The translations under genes and the position numbers were made by a program. The notes beneath the pieces were generated by a model. That model was not told the DNA's origin, searched no databases, and worked only from the letters and a program-made list of their open reading frames with translations. Below are positions 1-10,225 of a stretch of DNA of 64,000 nt, in pieces (position 1 is the stretch's first letter; each line of letters begins with the position of its first letter). The stretch lies in contig OW203765.1 in assembly GCA_934045905.1 (NCBI GenBank), positions 29,607,997 through 29,671,996 on the forward strand, given 5' to 3'. This stretch comes from Leuctra nigra (lineage: Eukaryota > Arthropoda > Insecta > Plecoptera > Leuctridae).

Positions 1-83
1 AGCAAATCTGTGCATTTTTGGATCTCTCTATCAAATTTTTTGTATATCTGGGGGTGATATCTGGGGGTGTCAAGATGAAAAGT

Positions 84-118
84 GGGGGGGTCATTGACCC
101 CCACCCCCCCCCCCCCCC
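84..118. repeat. G7/C15 tracts with short palindrome
   Basis: A run of seven G (84-90) is followed by a run of fifteen C (104-118). The bases at 86-102 form a near-perfect palindrome, GGGGGTCA and TGACCCCC around one central T. It could form a hairpin or a G-quadruplex on the complementary strand, and is a likely place for sequencing or assembly slippage. Function unknown. Confidence 0.6.
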
Positions 119-480
119 TTCCTATGCGCCTGGGTTGAAGCACCTAACAGAATTTTTTTGATAGATCGTATGTTATTGGTCGACGCTGTGCCAATCATCT
201 GAATATTAGCTACCTGCAACCCATTTTACAGTAACTTAATTAAATTGTAATTATTCATTGTGGAATATAAAAAGTACATTTTTTATGGCATCATTGCCAT
301 AACTAAATAGAATACATAGATAACAACAGCATAAAAAACATTTAAATTTTTTTTTTATATTTTTATATTTTTTTCGAATTTTTTAAGTGATTTTCTCTTA
401 GGAAAATAAATTTCACCAAAATCCGGGCAAAAAAAATATGTCTGGGTCTGAGGAGGTTAAAAGCAAGGAACCTACCTCTA

Positions 481-482
<2 letters not shown>

Positions 483-514
<32 letters not shown>
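483..514. repeat. (ATC)n microsatellite
   Basis: About ten uninterrupted ATC/TCA triplets. A similar CATCATCATC motif lies in the 3' part of the SINE family elsewhere in the window, so it could be an expanded SINE remnant, but no other SINE sequence is recognisable around it. Confidence 0.9.
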
Positions 515-1494
515 GTGATACAGTATCGTTTCCCTAGTCAATTTATTTACTATCCTTTAATTTTCTCTCGGCAATATATGATAGTAATCCTTTTAAAGCA
601 ACTCTGTGTGCGTTCTAAACCCGATCTCTAAGCATCTTATTCATACTGAAGCTCCGATACAGGATTCATTAGCGACTTGCTTCACTTGCCGGTACAAAAA
701 CCGGTGATTAGACCTGAACTATCCCAAGAGATTTACACCAAGTCCTGTCTGAAACTCACAGAGAATTAATTGCTTTTACAGATTATAAATGCAAATTTTC
801 ATGCATGTTTTTTCTTGTTGGATTTTGTGGTGAGAGACTTTAATCTATAAATCGCTATTTGACACCTCTGAGATTTATTAATCTATGTTTTTTTATGTAA
901 TAAAACTCTATACTTAGAATATCTTAATTGGTAAAACGTTTTAACGGTTTAATGGCGTGAATGAGGCAAGTTAATATTTATCAAGTATAGTGTGATTTAA
1001 TTAATAATGAGATAAAAGGTTTATGTTGACTTCAGACACAAAACAATACTTATGACTTAGGTATGGTTATTATCTATATCTCCTATTTATTAATAAGCAT
1101 TTAAAACATATAAATAATAACATTAACATTATAGTAGTGTAAAACGAGAATAGAAGTAATTATCCAGCTTCAAACAGCATTTTGTAAACATTCTGAAGTT
1201 TGATATCTTCTTTGTATATGTAAAAACACAAACTAAAAAATATAATTTTAAAAAAGTATGTGCATGTTGAACATAAAAAACGACAACTCTTTAGAAATAT
1301 CGAAAATGTATCCAAAAAGTAAATGAGATAATAAAGTAATTGCCAACGAAAAACTCTCGCCATTCGACAGGACATAAACCAGTTCACATCAATTAACAAA
1401 CCTATTTAATCAACCAAAAACCAAACCCCAATCTACTTAAATACTTTCATATGATTCTGCAGTCCGAGTTGGAGTTTTATTATTTGTGTCGCCG

Positions 1495-1630
1495 CCCCCC
1501 CCCCCCCCCCCCCCCCATTAGGGGCGCATTGTGGCGCGACTCTGACTAACTCCCCGCCATCACTCCTGACGTCACATCGTCCCGAGGTGAAATCTGTTTA
1601 ACAAAAGGCCCTAGCCGGGGGTCAAACTCA
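1495..1630. promoter_or_regulatory. C22 tract and GC-rich islet with a CRE-type site
   Basis: A run of 22 C (1495-1516) opens a GC- and CpG-richer islet in otherwise AT-rich DNA. The islet contains GGCGCG and a full cyclic-AMP-response-type palindrome TGACGTCA at 1567-1574. No gene start is visible beside it. A cis-regulatory role is only an inference from composition and motif; a decayed GC-rich repeat is equally possible. Confidence 0.3.
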
Positions 1631-2824
1631 ATCTCCTCGTAACCCATTATTACTTGTCCCAATCGGCCGTCTGTTTCTTGCACAGAGCGGGGGGTTTTTT
1701 CTACCTGAAATGAATTGCCATTTTCCTCGCGACTTTGGGAAATCGAATTAATTATTACCTTTGCTTGTGACTTATTTCGTTGGCGACATTTCCAGGGATT
1801 TATCTGATGATATTTGTTACGTTTTATAAAGGTTTTTACCTAGACTGTAATCTAGCGACTTGACACAGTTGAAATGATAAAATATATCAAATAATGGGTG
1901 TAGAAATGAGATAAGGCGTATTTCAATTGTTTTAATGACAACATCCTATTATTGATCATACAAAAATATCGCTTTAGAATTTCTTTAAAGAATTAAATCA
2001 GTTGTTGAGTTTAACAATGACTTAGTAGCCATTCCAGGAATGTATTTGGTTGTTGCCATTGTAATCGTTATTTTTTAGACAGCAGACATTTTTATGAAAT
2101 TGGTTATCGTCATTTTAAAGTTTTTTTTTTAAGTAGTTTACAAACTAATAGGCGATTTTTGTCTGTGAGTAAAGTGATAACAAATGAAACAAATCGGAAT
2201 AAGCTTATTCAAGATTCTAAAAAAAATAAGTTAATATTCTAAAAAAGTAACATAAGAACTCAAGCCGAATATCTGAAAAGTGAAGATAAAAAACCTGTCA
2301 AAATAAAGGATGAATACCCACTTTATTGAAAGCAAAAGTCGTGTGCAATTAAAAAATATATATATTTTTATACATTTCGGTCAGTTTACATCAAATTGAA
2401 GGTTAAACATAATGATGACTGAATCTATTTTTATTTAACACTTGCTGTCAATATGTGTTGGCTTTATTTTATAAGTTTGGCATCAATATTTGACATTTCT
2501 TTAGGAATTCATCATCATGTAATAAAAAGTGGCATTTGATCGAAACACACATCGATTGAAACTTGCAAATAAGTGAAGTACCGGTCAAAAATCAACCAAT
2601 GGAATTAAAACATAATACACGAAATACAAATTGTTTGAAGTCCTTTCAGTTATAAATTCTAACTTTCTACATTACAAGAAAATAATACACCAGCAATAAA
2701 ATTAATAGGCTTCTTCACGGAAGATTTTCTACCGATATCTCTAGGAAATTTCATCGCTAGCCGGTAAAACAGAATCCCTCTGGATCCTTTCGACACATTA
2801 GAGTCTAAATCACGACCATTGAGA
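1631..2824. other. AT-rich stretch without a gene
   Basis: Nothing recognisable. No open frame of note, no long inverted or direct repeat seen by eye. Confidence 0.5.
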
Positions 2825-2839
2825 GGGGGGGGGGGGGGG
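2825..2839. repeat. G15 homopolymer tract
   Basis: Fifteen consecutive G. One of many long G or C runs in the window; see 1495-1516, 21705-21730 and 38296-38313. Confidence 0.95.
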
Positions 2840-2890
2840 TGAGAAGAATCCTAGAAACTGAGAATGATAGAAACGATGCCACATAATCCT

Positions 2891-2965
2891 ATCGAGTTCG
2901 ATATATCGAACGCCAAGTATTAGGTATCGACCTGCGACTATCGATATGCAAGTTTCTTTCGATAT
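2891..2965. promoter_or_regulatory. CGATA / TATCGATA motif cluster
   Basis: Within about 75 bases there are six CGATA or TATCG motifs. They include a perfect 16-bp palindrome GTTCGATATATCGAAC (2896-2911) and a consensus DRE, TATCGATA (2939-2946). In Drosophila, DREF binds TATCGATA and BEAF-32 binds clustered CGATA at promoters and domain boundaries. Whether this species uses such proteins is unknown and no gene is adjacent. The cluster is seen directly; a boundary or promoter role is inference. Confidence 0.35.
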
Positions 2966-2969
2966 TAGG

Positions 2970-3507
2970 TATCTTCTCACTGTACAATTATTTTACAGGA
3001 CGTATTTTTTGATAGTGTTCAACTTAATTAATACTTTAATAAATTTTATTATTAGTTACCAAATAATAAGCGAATACAAACGAATAGTCTCTTAAAAATT
3101 AAGTTATTACCTGCTTATGGGCGTTTACCCCCTTAAAAGTTTCGGGATTCGTTCTAGGTATTTGAAGATAATAGTTATCAATATTTCGCATACACTCATT
3201 GTTTTTTTAACATACCTAACCTAACTCTTTCTATTGTTAATTTTATTTAAAATAGTACCCTCTGTAGTACTTTTTTTATATGCATTGCATAAACAATTCA
3301 ATAAATCAATAAATTTACCATTTAAACATTTTTCTTATCTAATTGAGAAATATTAGTAAAATTAACTCTTCAAAATTTGACCTCACTGAGCCTAATGGCG
3401 ACAATATGAGTCCAAAGTAAAATAAAAAAAATTGTGAAGAAAGAAAGTTAGCCAAGTTTTTTGGTCTCAGATCTGTGTAAGTAGAATGTTGGTCTCACTG
3501 GCGCAAA
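2970..3507. other. AT-rich stretch without a gene
   Basis: Nothing recognisable apart from T- and A-runs. Confidence 0.5.
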
Positions 3508-3562
3508 CAGTGGCGTGCTTGAGTTTGCGAAGATGGCGTGACTAGGGGCAGTTTCGCCACTG
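3508..3562. mobile_element. Possible hAT-like terminal remnant
   Basis: A 55-base segment begins CAGTGGCGTGC and ends CGCCACTG, the same terminal sequence as the well-bounded hAT-type element at 43098-45551. No 8-bp target duplication is visible beside it. It may be a collapsed element with only its ends left, or a chance similarity inside a GC-richer patch that also repeats GCGCAAAC. Confidence 0.3.
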
Positions 3563-3917
3563 GGGGGTACCATCCCTCCACATAATTGGATCGCGCAAAC
3601 TGCAGTAACTCAAAGAATTTCGCAGACGCCCATTCATTAGATTAGGTGATGGAGCCATTGCTGGAATCATTATTGATTCTTTTCAGTCCGTTGGAATTAT
3701 CAATAATCCTTGGTTCAGTTGGCCCGGTCGTCAAGAGAAGAACAGTGTGATTCTTTGGAGTTAAACCTCGCTATTCCCTGATAGTTAAAAACAGTTTTGT
3801 TATCATGTTCATTTTAACATTTGTTTAATTAACTGTATATTATGATTGTTTAAATTCTTGAAAACTTATATCACAGTTTTGATTTTTTTCGCAGTTTATT
3901 TTTTTTCAGTATTTTTA
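3563..3917. other. Stretch without a gene
   Basis: Nothing recognisable. Moderately GC-rich to about 3760, then AT-rich up to the next MITE. Confidence 0.5.
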
Positions 3918-4047
3918 GGAACAGTTTTCAATGATCTGCTAATTTTTAACAGTTGATTAGGACTATATTGTCATGACCACAACAAAATACGTACCTAGAA
4001 TGGACATCTAGCAACTGATTTAACATAACTTGAAAAACATATTCTTA
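3918..4047. mobile_element. Harbinger-like MITE, decayed copy (family A)
   Basis: Diverged relative of the full copy at 4336-4482. It follows a TTA, begins GGAACAGTTTTCAATGATCT and contains the family core GTTGATTAGGACTATATTGT, followed by TCATGACC. It ends near CTTGAAAAAC. The right boundary is approximate because the terminal repeat has decayed. Confidence 0.65.
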
Positions 4048-4335
4048 CTTTATGATTATTTATGTTTTATTATTGGTTAGGTTAGATCTAATATAAGTTA
4101 AGAAATATATAGGTATATAAAACGTTATTTATTTGCTAGCATACTATAGATAACAGTTAATTTAAGAGGTACTAATATTTAAGTCCAGTTATAATTCTAT
4201 TATACTAATATTAACAAAATTTTCGACATTTTCACAGTATTCAAACTGTAACTCTTAAGTAAAAGATTCAGTAAAAATCGAAGTTGCCCTTAAATCCATT
4301 ATAATCTTATTTGTAATTGTGACATCAGGCATTTA

Positions 4336-4482
4336 GGGCCAGTTTTTCAATACTCTGCTTACTTTTAAACTGTTGATTAGGACTGTATTGTCATGGCAAC
4401 AACCAATGACATTCCTAGAATGACCACTAACTAACTGTTAAGAGCTAATTTAGACTTAAGCAGAGTATTGAAAGACCAGGCC
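4336..4482. mobile_element. Harbinger-like MITE, full copy (family A)
   Basis: 147-base non-coding element with imperfect terminal inverted repeats. The inner part CAATACTCTGCTTA is matched exactly by TAAGCAGAGTATTG at the other end. Flanked on both sides by TTA (4333-4335 and 4483-4485), the 3-bp target duplication typical of PIF/Harbinger transposons. The centre carries GTTGATTAGGACTGTATTGT, then CATGGCAACAACCAATGA, which recurs at 3918, 5390, 29998 and 44456. No coding capacity, so it would depend on a transposase encoded elsewhere. Confidence 0.85.
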
Positions 4483-4486
4483 TTAG

Positions 4487-5040
4487 AAATATAACTTCAA
4501 TATAGAAAGTATTAAAGTTGACATCAGTCAATTTGCTATGGTAGAATTTGATTACATCATTCCAAAAATGTGCCACTAAAATCGAGAAGAAAAACTTAGG
4601 GTCTTCTGCTAGATTTCTATCCCAGGATAGGATGACATGAAGCAGTGTTCAAACTATACACACTAGTTGAATAGTTATTTCATCGTAACAATACAACAAC
4701 ACAATTTCAACAATGGTCTCGTCATATCAAACATCCCACCAACATGGCAACACTGTTTAATTTTTCATCCTCTGAACTCGGCTGCATTAGCATAGAGTAA
4801 TCCATTAAAGCAGAGGCAACCTGTAAAATGGACCACCGCACAGAGAGAGTAAACGTAAGTCCATCTTCCTATGGTAATACTGCACCTTCGCTTTACAACA
4901 CTGTGTAATGTTGTACGTGTCCTGACTGACAACGTCTAGTCGCTTTGAACCAACATCACAAGGTACACAGCACGGGTTACACTAGGGGGCACTTAGTGGA
5001 AGCTGTTTCGTGAAGGAGACTTTTGTGAAGGCGACTGGAA
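4487..5040. other. Stretch holding one dispersed repeat, no gene
   Basis: Apart from the dispersed repeat at 4517-4600, I recognise nothing. The sequence is mixed in composition and has no long open frame. Confidence 0.5.
4517..4600 (+). repeat. Dispersed repeat, GTTGACATCAG family
   Basis: GTTGACATCAGTCAATTTGC and the following TTGATTACATCAT (about 4549-4561) closely match 55588-55640 on the same strand. The neighbouring part of that copy matches 35925-36011 in opposite orientation. A short interspersed family of unknown class, with no visible terminal repeats. Confidence 0.55.
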
Positions 5041-5128
5041 AAACGCTATGTGTAACGCGTTGATAAGCGAGACTTTGTATTGCATGCGATTTAATATTCG
5101 TGTGAATCTTGATGCTCTATAACATATT
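5041..5128 (+). repeat. Dispersed repeat, GCGTTGATAAGCGAG family
   Basis: Contains AACGCTATGTGTAACGCGTT directly followed by GATAAGCGAG, then TTGCATGCGATTTAATAT. The same order of blocks recurs at 56604-56690 (+) and, reversed, at 20078-20146 and 46160-46243. Shorter cores occur at 26211 and 32881. Non-coding, with no target duplication recognised, so the class of element is unknown. Confidence 0.65.
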
Positions 5129-5173
5129 GTTATTTCCTAAATGTATATTTAGAGTTATTTTTTTGTTGTCTTA

Positions 5174-5329
5174 GGCCCAGTTGTACGATGTCCCGGTAAG
5201 TAAGATAAAGTTCACTTTAGCCTAAAGTGGAGTTTAGCGGTCTAGATGGCTGTGTTTCATTGGCTGTTGCCATGGTTTCAGCCGATAAATCCTACCGCTA
5301 ACTTTATCGGGACTTGGTACAACCGGGCC
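5174..5329. mobile_element. Harbinger-like MITE (family B)
   Basis: 156-base element with terminal inverted repeats. GGCCCAGTTGTACGATGTCC on the left matches, with few differences, GGCCCGGTTGTACCAAGTCC read inward from the right. Exact TTA target duplication at 5171-5173 and 5330-5332. The centre contains CATTGGCTGTTGCCATGG, which resembles the core of family A in reverse. Non-coding and non-autonomous. Confidence 0.85.
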
Positions 5330-5389
5330 TTATTGATGTAAATTTGAAAATAACCATTTGAATATTTTCCGGAATGTATAATTCTAATG

Positions 5390-5518
5390 TCAGTTCTCAG
5401 TACTATGCCAAATCTTCAAAGCTGATTACGACTGTATTGCCATGGCAACAAGAAATGGCATCCTTTGAAATACCGTTTAAACTTGACTTCTGGGTTTAGA
5501 AGAGAATTAAAAAACTGA
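5390..5518. mobile_element. Harbinger-like MITE, decayed copy (family A)
   Basis: Decayed ends GTCAGTT and AACTGAC flank the family core GCTGATTACGACTGTATTGC, followed by CATGGCAACAAGAAATGGCA. The core holds a perfect 12-bp palindrome TTGCCATGGCAA at 5437-5448. Boundaries are approximate. Confidence 0.6.
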
Positions 5519-8111
5519 CGCTAATCTACTGTAAAACTCATCATTTATCATTCTTTAAATTTCATTCACTGTGCTTGTTTGGCTTCTGTGAGACCCATGT
5601 GTCTTACGTAAACACGTGAATACGTACTTAAAGTTCAGTTTTAAAGTACCTACCTATATTTGTGTATGCATCTTTATGTAAACCTGACTATAAAACTAGC
5701 ACTGACTAAATAAAGAGACAATTGCAATTACATTAAAACCAGCCAAAGATATTCTTACTTTTCGATCCATGTAACACGGTCTTGATCTTCTCTCTGTTGT
5801 GAAAATCAAATACTGTCTCAACTCCTTTCTGTTCGAAGATGGGAAACTGACAGTTACTTATTGAGTCTATTCCGACAATGCCGACTCGTGCCTGAATGGG
5901 AAAAGCTTCCCGTATATCGAACGTATTCGCAATTCTCTTCTTTTTTGTTTTCGAAGTTACGTTTTGCCAGTGGTAGTAGTACGTTAATCTTTTGTGTTCG
6001 CTCCCTTTGTTGAGGTTTATATGATGTCATGGTGAAAGCCAATGAATAGAAATGAAAGGTTTGTTGGTTTTAGTGGAATGAAAGGGGATTTTGTTAAAAA
6101 AAGATATTAGAACACTTTTTAACATGGCCAAGCGGTAAGGTTAAGTAGGATCATTCTAAATATCGCACAGAGAGATTTATATTGAAAACGAAATTTTTAA
6201 TAATAATTTGAACGTTAATTCAGTAAATTGTTTTTGTAGTAGTTTATGATTTTTGATAACTGGTTTTGCAAACAATTCAAAGAAGATTAATTTTGTAAAA
6301 TACTGTAACACAGAATATTCCAAAGACATAATCGCGATGCTAAAATATAAAAAATGTAATATACAGATTTTCTATTAAAAATACAGTATACCAAATCACA
6401 TTTATAAATTTTTCTCAGTTTTGAGACCAACATTTTGTATACCAAGTAAGCAGAAATAAGAACATTTCAATTAAAAAATCACAATAAAAGTGCACAATTG
6501 TCATTAGTAAGAAGATAAAACACGTTCATTTGTGACGTGAATTGACAATTGGATTGTACTCCATTAATTCAATTCCACTCAATTAAACTAACGTCAACCA
6601 TACATCTTCATAGCGACTGGAATTTCTGATCGAAGAGAATAACAACGTATTCTCATTCATGTCTCTACATTGTAAGAAAGTAAATTACACTCAGTTACAA
6701 TTCCCACGCGAATCCTGTTCAATAATGACATGAAATACCTAACCAGATATTGTCAATGCTTTCCGGATTAGAACGAGACAATTCGAGAGAAGTCTTATGA
6801 AAATGTCAAGTGTAGCTACTTTTTTACGCGAGAAAGGAATGAATAATAATATTGAATGTATGAAACTGTCAATCCTGTGATATATGTGAGATCCCGCACC
6901 CGTTGCTTCTTTTCCATTCAAACGGCTTTCGTGGGATGAATTACTTACCCGAGATATAGCTTGACAATACAAAAAGCCGAGAGCGCCAAGAGATATAATT
7001 TTTATGTGAGATTCTCTGGCCTTTTATGGAAATACTACAATAAATTATTGATTGTTTTGTGTGTCTTTGGAACTGGATTGGTATGAGAGGATCAGGAGTG
7101 TCTGGTTATAAATTTCGAACTGATGCAGGGGCAGAGCTTGTGGAATAGAATATTTATCTGTTTTGTAAATAAAATAGGTTTATTAAAAACGACTGATATA
7201 TGAATTCACAATCTTAACAGGTAACATTTTTCAAAATGTTTCCTGCTTGATAAATGCATTAGTTAACCTATTTGATACTATAAACAAAATATGTATGTTT
7301 AAATATATATTCATATCTTTTACAAAATTAAGAATGTGTATTTTAGTTTAGATTTTTTTAACAACTAGATAACAACAATAGTTATTTCAAGATAATAATA
7401 TTATGCGAATTTTAAATATTACCAAAATTTCTTTAATATCAATAAAATGCAAAAAATAAATATTTATTGACAAATGTATATAATTAATTAATATCAATGT
7501 ATATCAATATTTTTATGAAAAACAAACTTAAACATTTTAAATTATTCTAATCCAAGAAACGAATCAAAACGAAAAAACATACTCTTTCGTATTTATATAG
7601 TCGCATTTGTCATATTTTATTCGAATCCAAACCACATAATTATCTCCATATCTTCGCAGTTGAAATGCCACTTGAAATAAACCCGCTATATGCAGAGTCG
7701 TCCTTGACTGCGGCATCTAGTGCACTTTTTATCTGGTATTTAATGATGTTGCTCCAGCACAGTGCACTGAGTCTGCAGTTGATGGAGCCTCGTTTCATGA
7801 CCGTGTTCAAGAGATGCGGGGTTTCATCGCCTGCAGGAGACTTACGGAGATAGATCTTTATTCAGTAGCGAGAAATTGACACGTTTTCAGAATGTGGCAG
7901 GCAAATTGGACTGGAATCTGATTACAAATTTATTTCAGAATAAGATATTTCGTAAATATACTGGTATATTGTACATAATATTATCTAATTATAACAATCT
8001 TGTTAAGTTATAACAAACAGTCACTGATGTTTTGACAGACATAATCAGACGTAGGATTTTTTTTTTAATATGTAACATGTTTTCAAGAACTAATAAGTAA
8101 ATTAAATGTAT
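5519..8111. other. AT-rich stretch without a gene
   Basis: No gene recognised. Short frames at 5854-6042 (-), 6739-6972 (-) and 7665-7853 (+) show no family motif and no splice or start context that I can defend. 7140-7640 is very AT-rich. Confidence 0.5.
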
Positions 8112-8497
8112 CCCCATAAACTCCGTGTAAAAAACAGCCAAGTCTCCTCAAACTAAAAAAAAATATGAAATCTAAAAATTCTGCACTGAAAAGTAGTGAT
8201 ATCAAAAAAATTAGCCAAGTCAAAACTTTATTTGAAAATCAAAAAATACTTGGCGCATCGTGTTTATAAATAGTTTAGAAGTATAGGCCAGATATAAAAT
8301 ATACATAAAATATACAAATATACATACCTATAATGCACTAAAAAACTATGCGCCAAGTATTTTTTGATTTTCAAATAAAGTTTTGACTTGGCTAATTTTT
8401 TGATATCACTACTTTTCAGTGCAGAATCTTTAGATTTCATTTTTTTTTTAGTTGAAGAGACTTGGCTGTTTTTGTACACGGAGTGTTTTTTATGGGG
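8112..8497. mobile_element. Long-hairpin MITE / foldback element
   Basis: 386 bases that fold on themselves. The left arm begins CCCCATAAACTCCGTGTAAA and the right end reads TTTTTTATGGGG in mirror. The arms extend at least 130 bases each, sharing AACAGCCAAGTC, AAAGTAGTGATATC, CAAGTCAAAACTTTATTTGA and CAAAAAATACTTGGCGCA, and leave an AT-rich loop of roughly 85 bases (about 8260-8345). The flanking octamers AAATGTAT and AAATCATT agree only in part, so no target duplication is claimed. Open frames inside it are arm translations, not genes. Confidence 0.8.
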
Positions 8498-9953
8498 AAA
8501 TCATTACTTTTTTTAGTTTATTCCTTATCCTTAAGTATTTTTAATTTTTTTATAACTGTACTGCACATTTGGATTGCAATGCATGCAATGCATTTTAACG
8601 CTTATGTTTTTGGCCTAAATACAAATTGCAATTAATTAATGTTTTGGTATTTCATGAAAGTAAAACTAAGAAAAACGCTGAAAACACGTTGATAAGAGAT
8701 CCTTATTAATGAATATACGTTCAGATTATCCGTCAGTAAAGCGGGCCTGTGAAACCAAGTGACAGATCTTGCTAGAAATCAATATGAGACGAAAAGGATA
8801 TTACCTAATTAATCTCATGTGAAAAATTACATAATATGTAAAGCCAAAAGAGCACAAAAACAGCTAGATTCGAGGCATACGTTTTGAATGCTCGCTTCGT
8901 ACATAATATTATGTTTGCTTTGGAAACATTTTTGTAACTACGAATCCTTTGGGTTTGAACTTTTTAAAAGTATCTCGTATTATAAAAAAATAGTATGAAT
9001 CCCGGACACTTGCTTTAAGTCTGTATCCATCTTTGATTTATAAAGTACAGAGGCAGTTTGTCGTATCTCGGTTAGAGCACTTGGCAGTCAAATGCCAGCT
9101 GAGTCACATAAATTACATAACTCTAAAGCAAGACGTATTTATTCAGCTTATCAGAAGATTGCCATCTCGATCCGAAAACACAAAATAATGATATATTCAT
9201 TCAAATTCATCCATGAATAACTTTTATTGTATTTCGAAGAAAACGAAAATGTCCTTTTGACAGAATGACAATTTCAATAGAATTTATTATCTTTCATTGT
9301 CTTCGTCCGACCTTTCCCCTACAATAGCTCGGGTAGTATCATACAAAATACAGATTTTATTCATATTTTCCTTTTTGTTTTGAAAATTCAAATTTCACCG
9401 TTCGTTTATGAAAGTAGACAATGCATGACGACAGGATGGCGAGAGGATGGAGAGGCACTTTATAGGATTCGAGTACATCTTCGGTTGCCATGAAGATGTG
9501 AAGAGGAGAGGCCAACTATTGTTCTTTCTTTGAAACTCCATTGACTTTAGATGTCTCAATGGCTGAGGTCGAGTTCATAGGATTGTCGGTAGAGAGCGGT
9601 GGAGAGGTACAAGAGAGGAGAGGAGAGTATGAATAGGTACAAAAGAAAAATTATATATTTTTTATATTTTCTAGTACAAGGTGAGTTTTAATTATGGATT
9701 TAGTTTATTCATGGGAGAATCCAAGGATCATATTTTTTCATGATATTTTTACATATAACAAATATATTTGTATTTCTATTAAAAGTTATGTTCATATTAT
9801 TTTAATTTGGTTTCCCCAAATGGATTATAGTTTATTGCTTTTAAAAATATAACTTCACCGTTTAGACCGCAACTTATTCCAACTGTGCTTGCAAAATCTT
9901 TGAAATCGATTAAATGAAGATCAATATAAGAAGTTGATCTTCAAGAAAAAGTT
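8498..9953. other. Stretch without a gene
   Basis: No gene recognised. A purine-rich patch lies at 9420-9640 (repeated GAGAGGA). At 8670-8700 AAAACGCTGAAAACACGTTG followed by ATAAGAG weakly resembles the GCGTTGATAAGCGAG family. Confidence 0.5.
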
Positions 9954-10225
9954 ACGGAACAGGTTGGCTGAGTGGCTAACGCTCTGAACTTGTATTCCGG
10001 AGGCCTAGGTTCGATTCCCGCGGCCGTCCTTCCTGACTGGTTTTTTTTCGTGGTTTTCCCTCAGTCGACAGGCAAATGCTGGGAAGGTACCCAACTAGTA
10101 GGCCATGACCGTCTTCTTCCCACCTTCACTCTTCACCATCATCTCCCAATCATCATCATAATCATTCATCCGTCGCCATTAGCCTCGCTGCAGAACAGTG
10201 CGACGTTAAGCCCCAGAAAAAAAAT
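9954..10225 (+). mobile_element. tRNA-derived SINE, full copy
   Basis: Starts ACGGAACAGG. An RNA polymerase III A box, TGGCTGAGTGG (9965-9975), and a B box, GGTTCGATTCCC (about 10008-10019), lie at tRNA-like spacing. The head resembles class II tRNA (Ser or Leu type) without a variable arm. The body contains TCGTGGTTTTCCCTCAGTCG and GGCAAATGCTGGGAAGGTAC. The tail has CAT/ATC triplets, then GCGACGTTAAGCCCCAG and an A-run. SINEs carry no protein and are mobilised by LINE enzymes. Target duplication not clear. Short proteins predicted from this repeat are spurious. Confidence 0.92.

Larger units (their letters stand above)
1..1494. other. AT-rich stretch without a gene
   Basis: I see no gene here. 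The stretch is AT-rich with T-runs around 345-380. The only structured pieces are the G/C hairpin at 84-118 and the ATC microsatellite at 483-514, listed separately. A 79-codon open frame on the minus strand at 1160-1399 is low-complexity, rich in Phe, Leu and Tyr, and looks like chance. Confidence 0.6.

Noticed and set aside
9961..10030. Possible tRNA gene (A and B boxes)
   Set aside because: The boxes are tRNA-like, but the acceptor stem does not close and the sequence continues into a SINE body shared by six copies.
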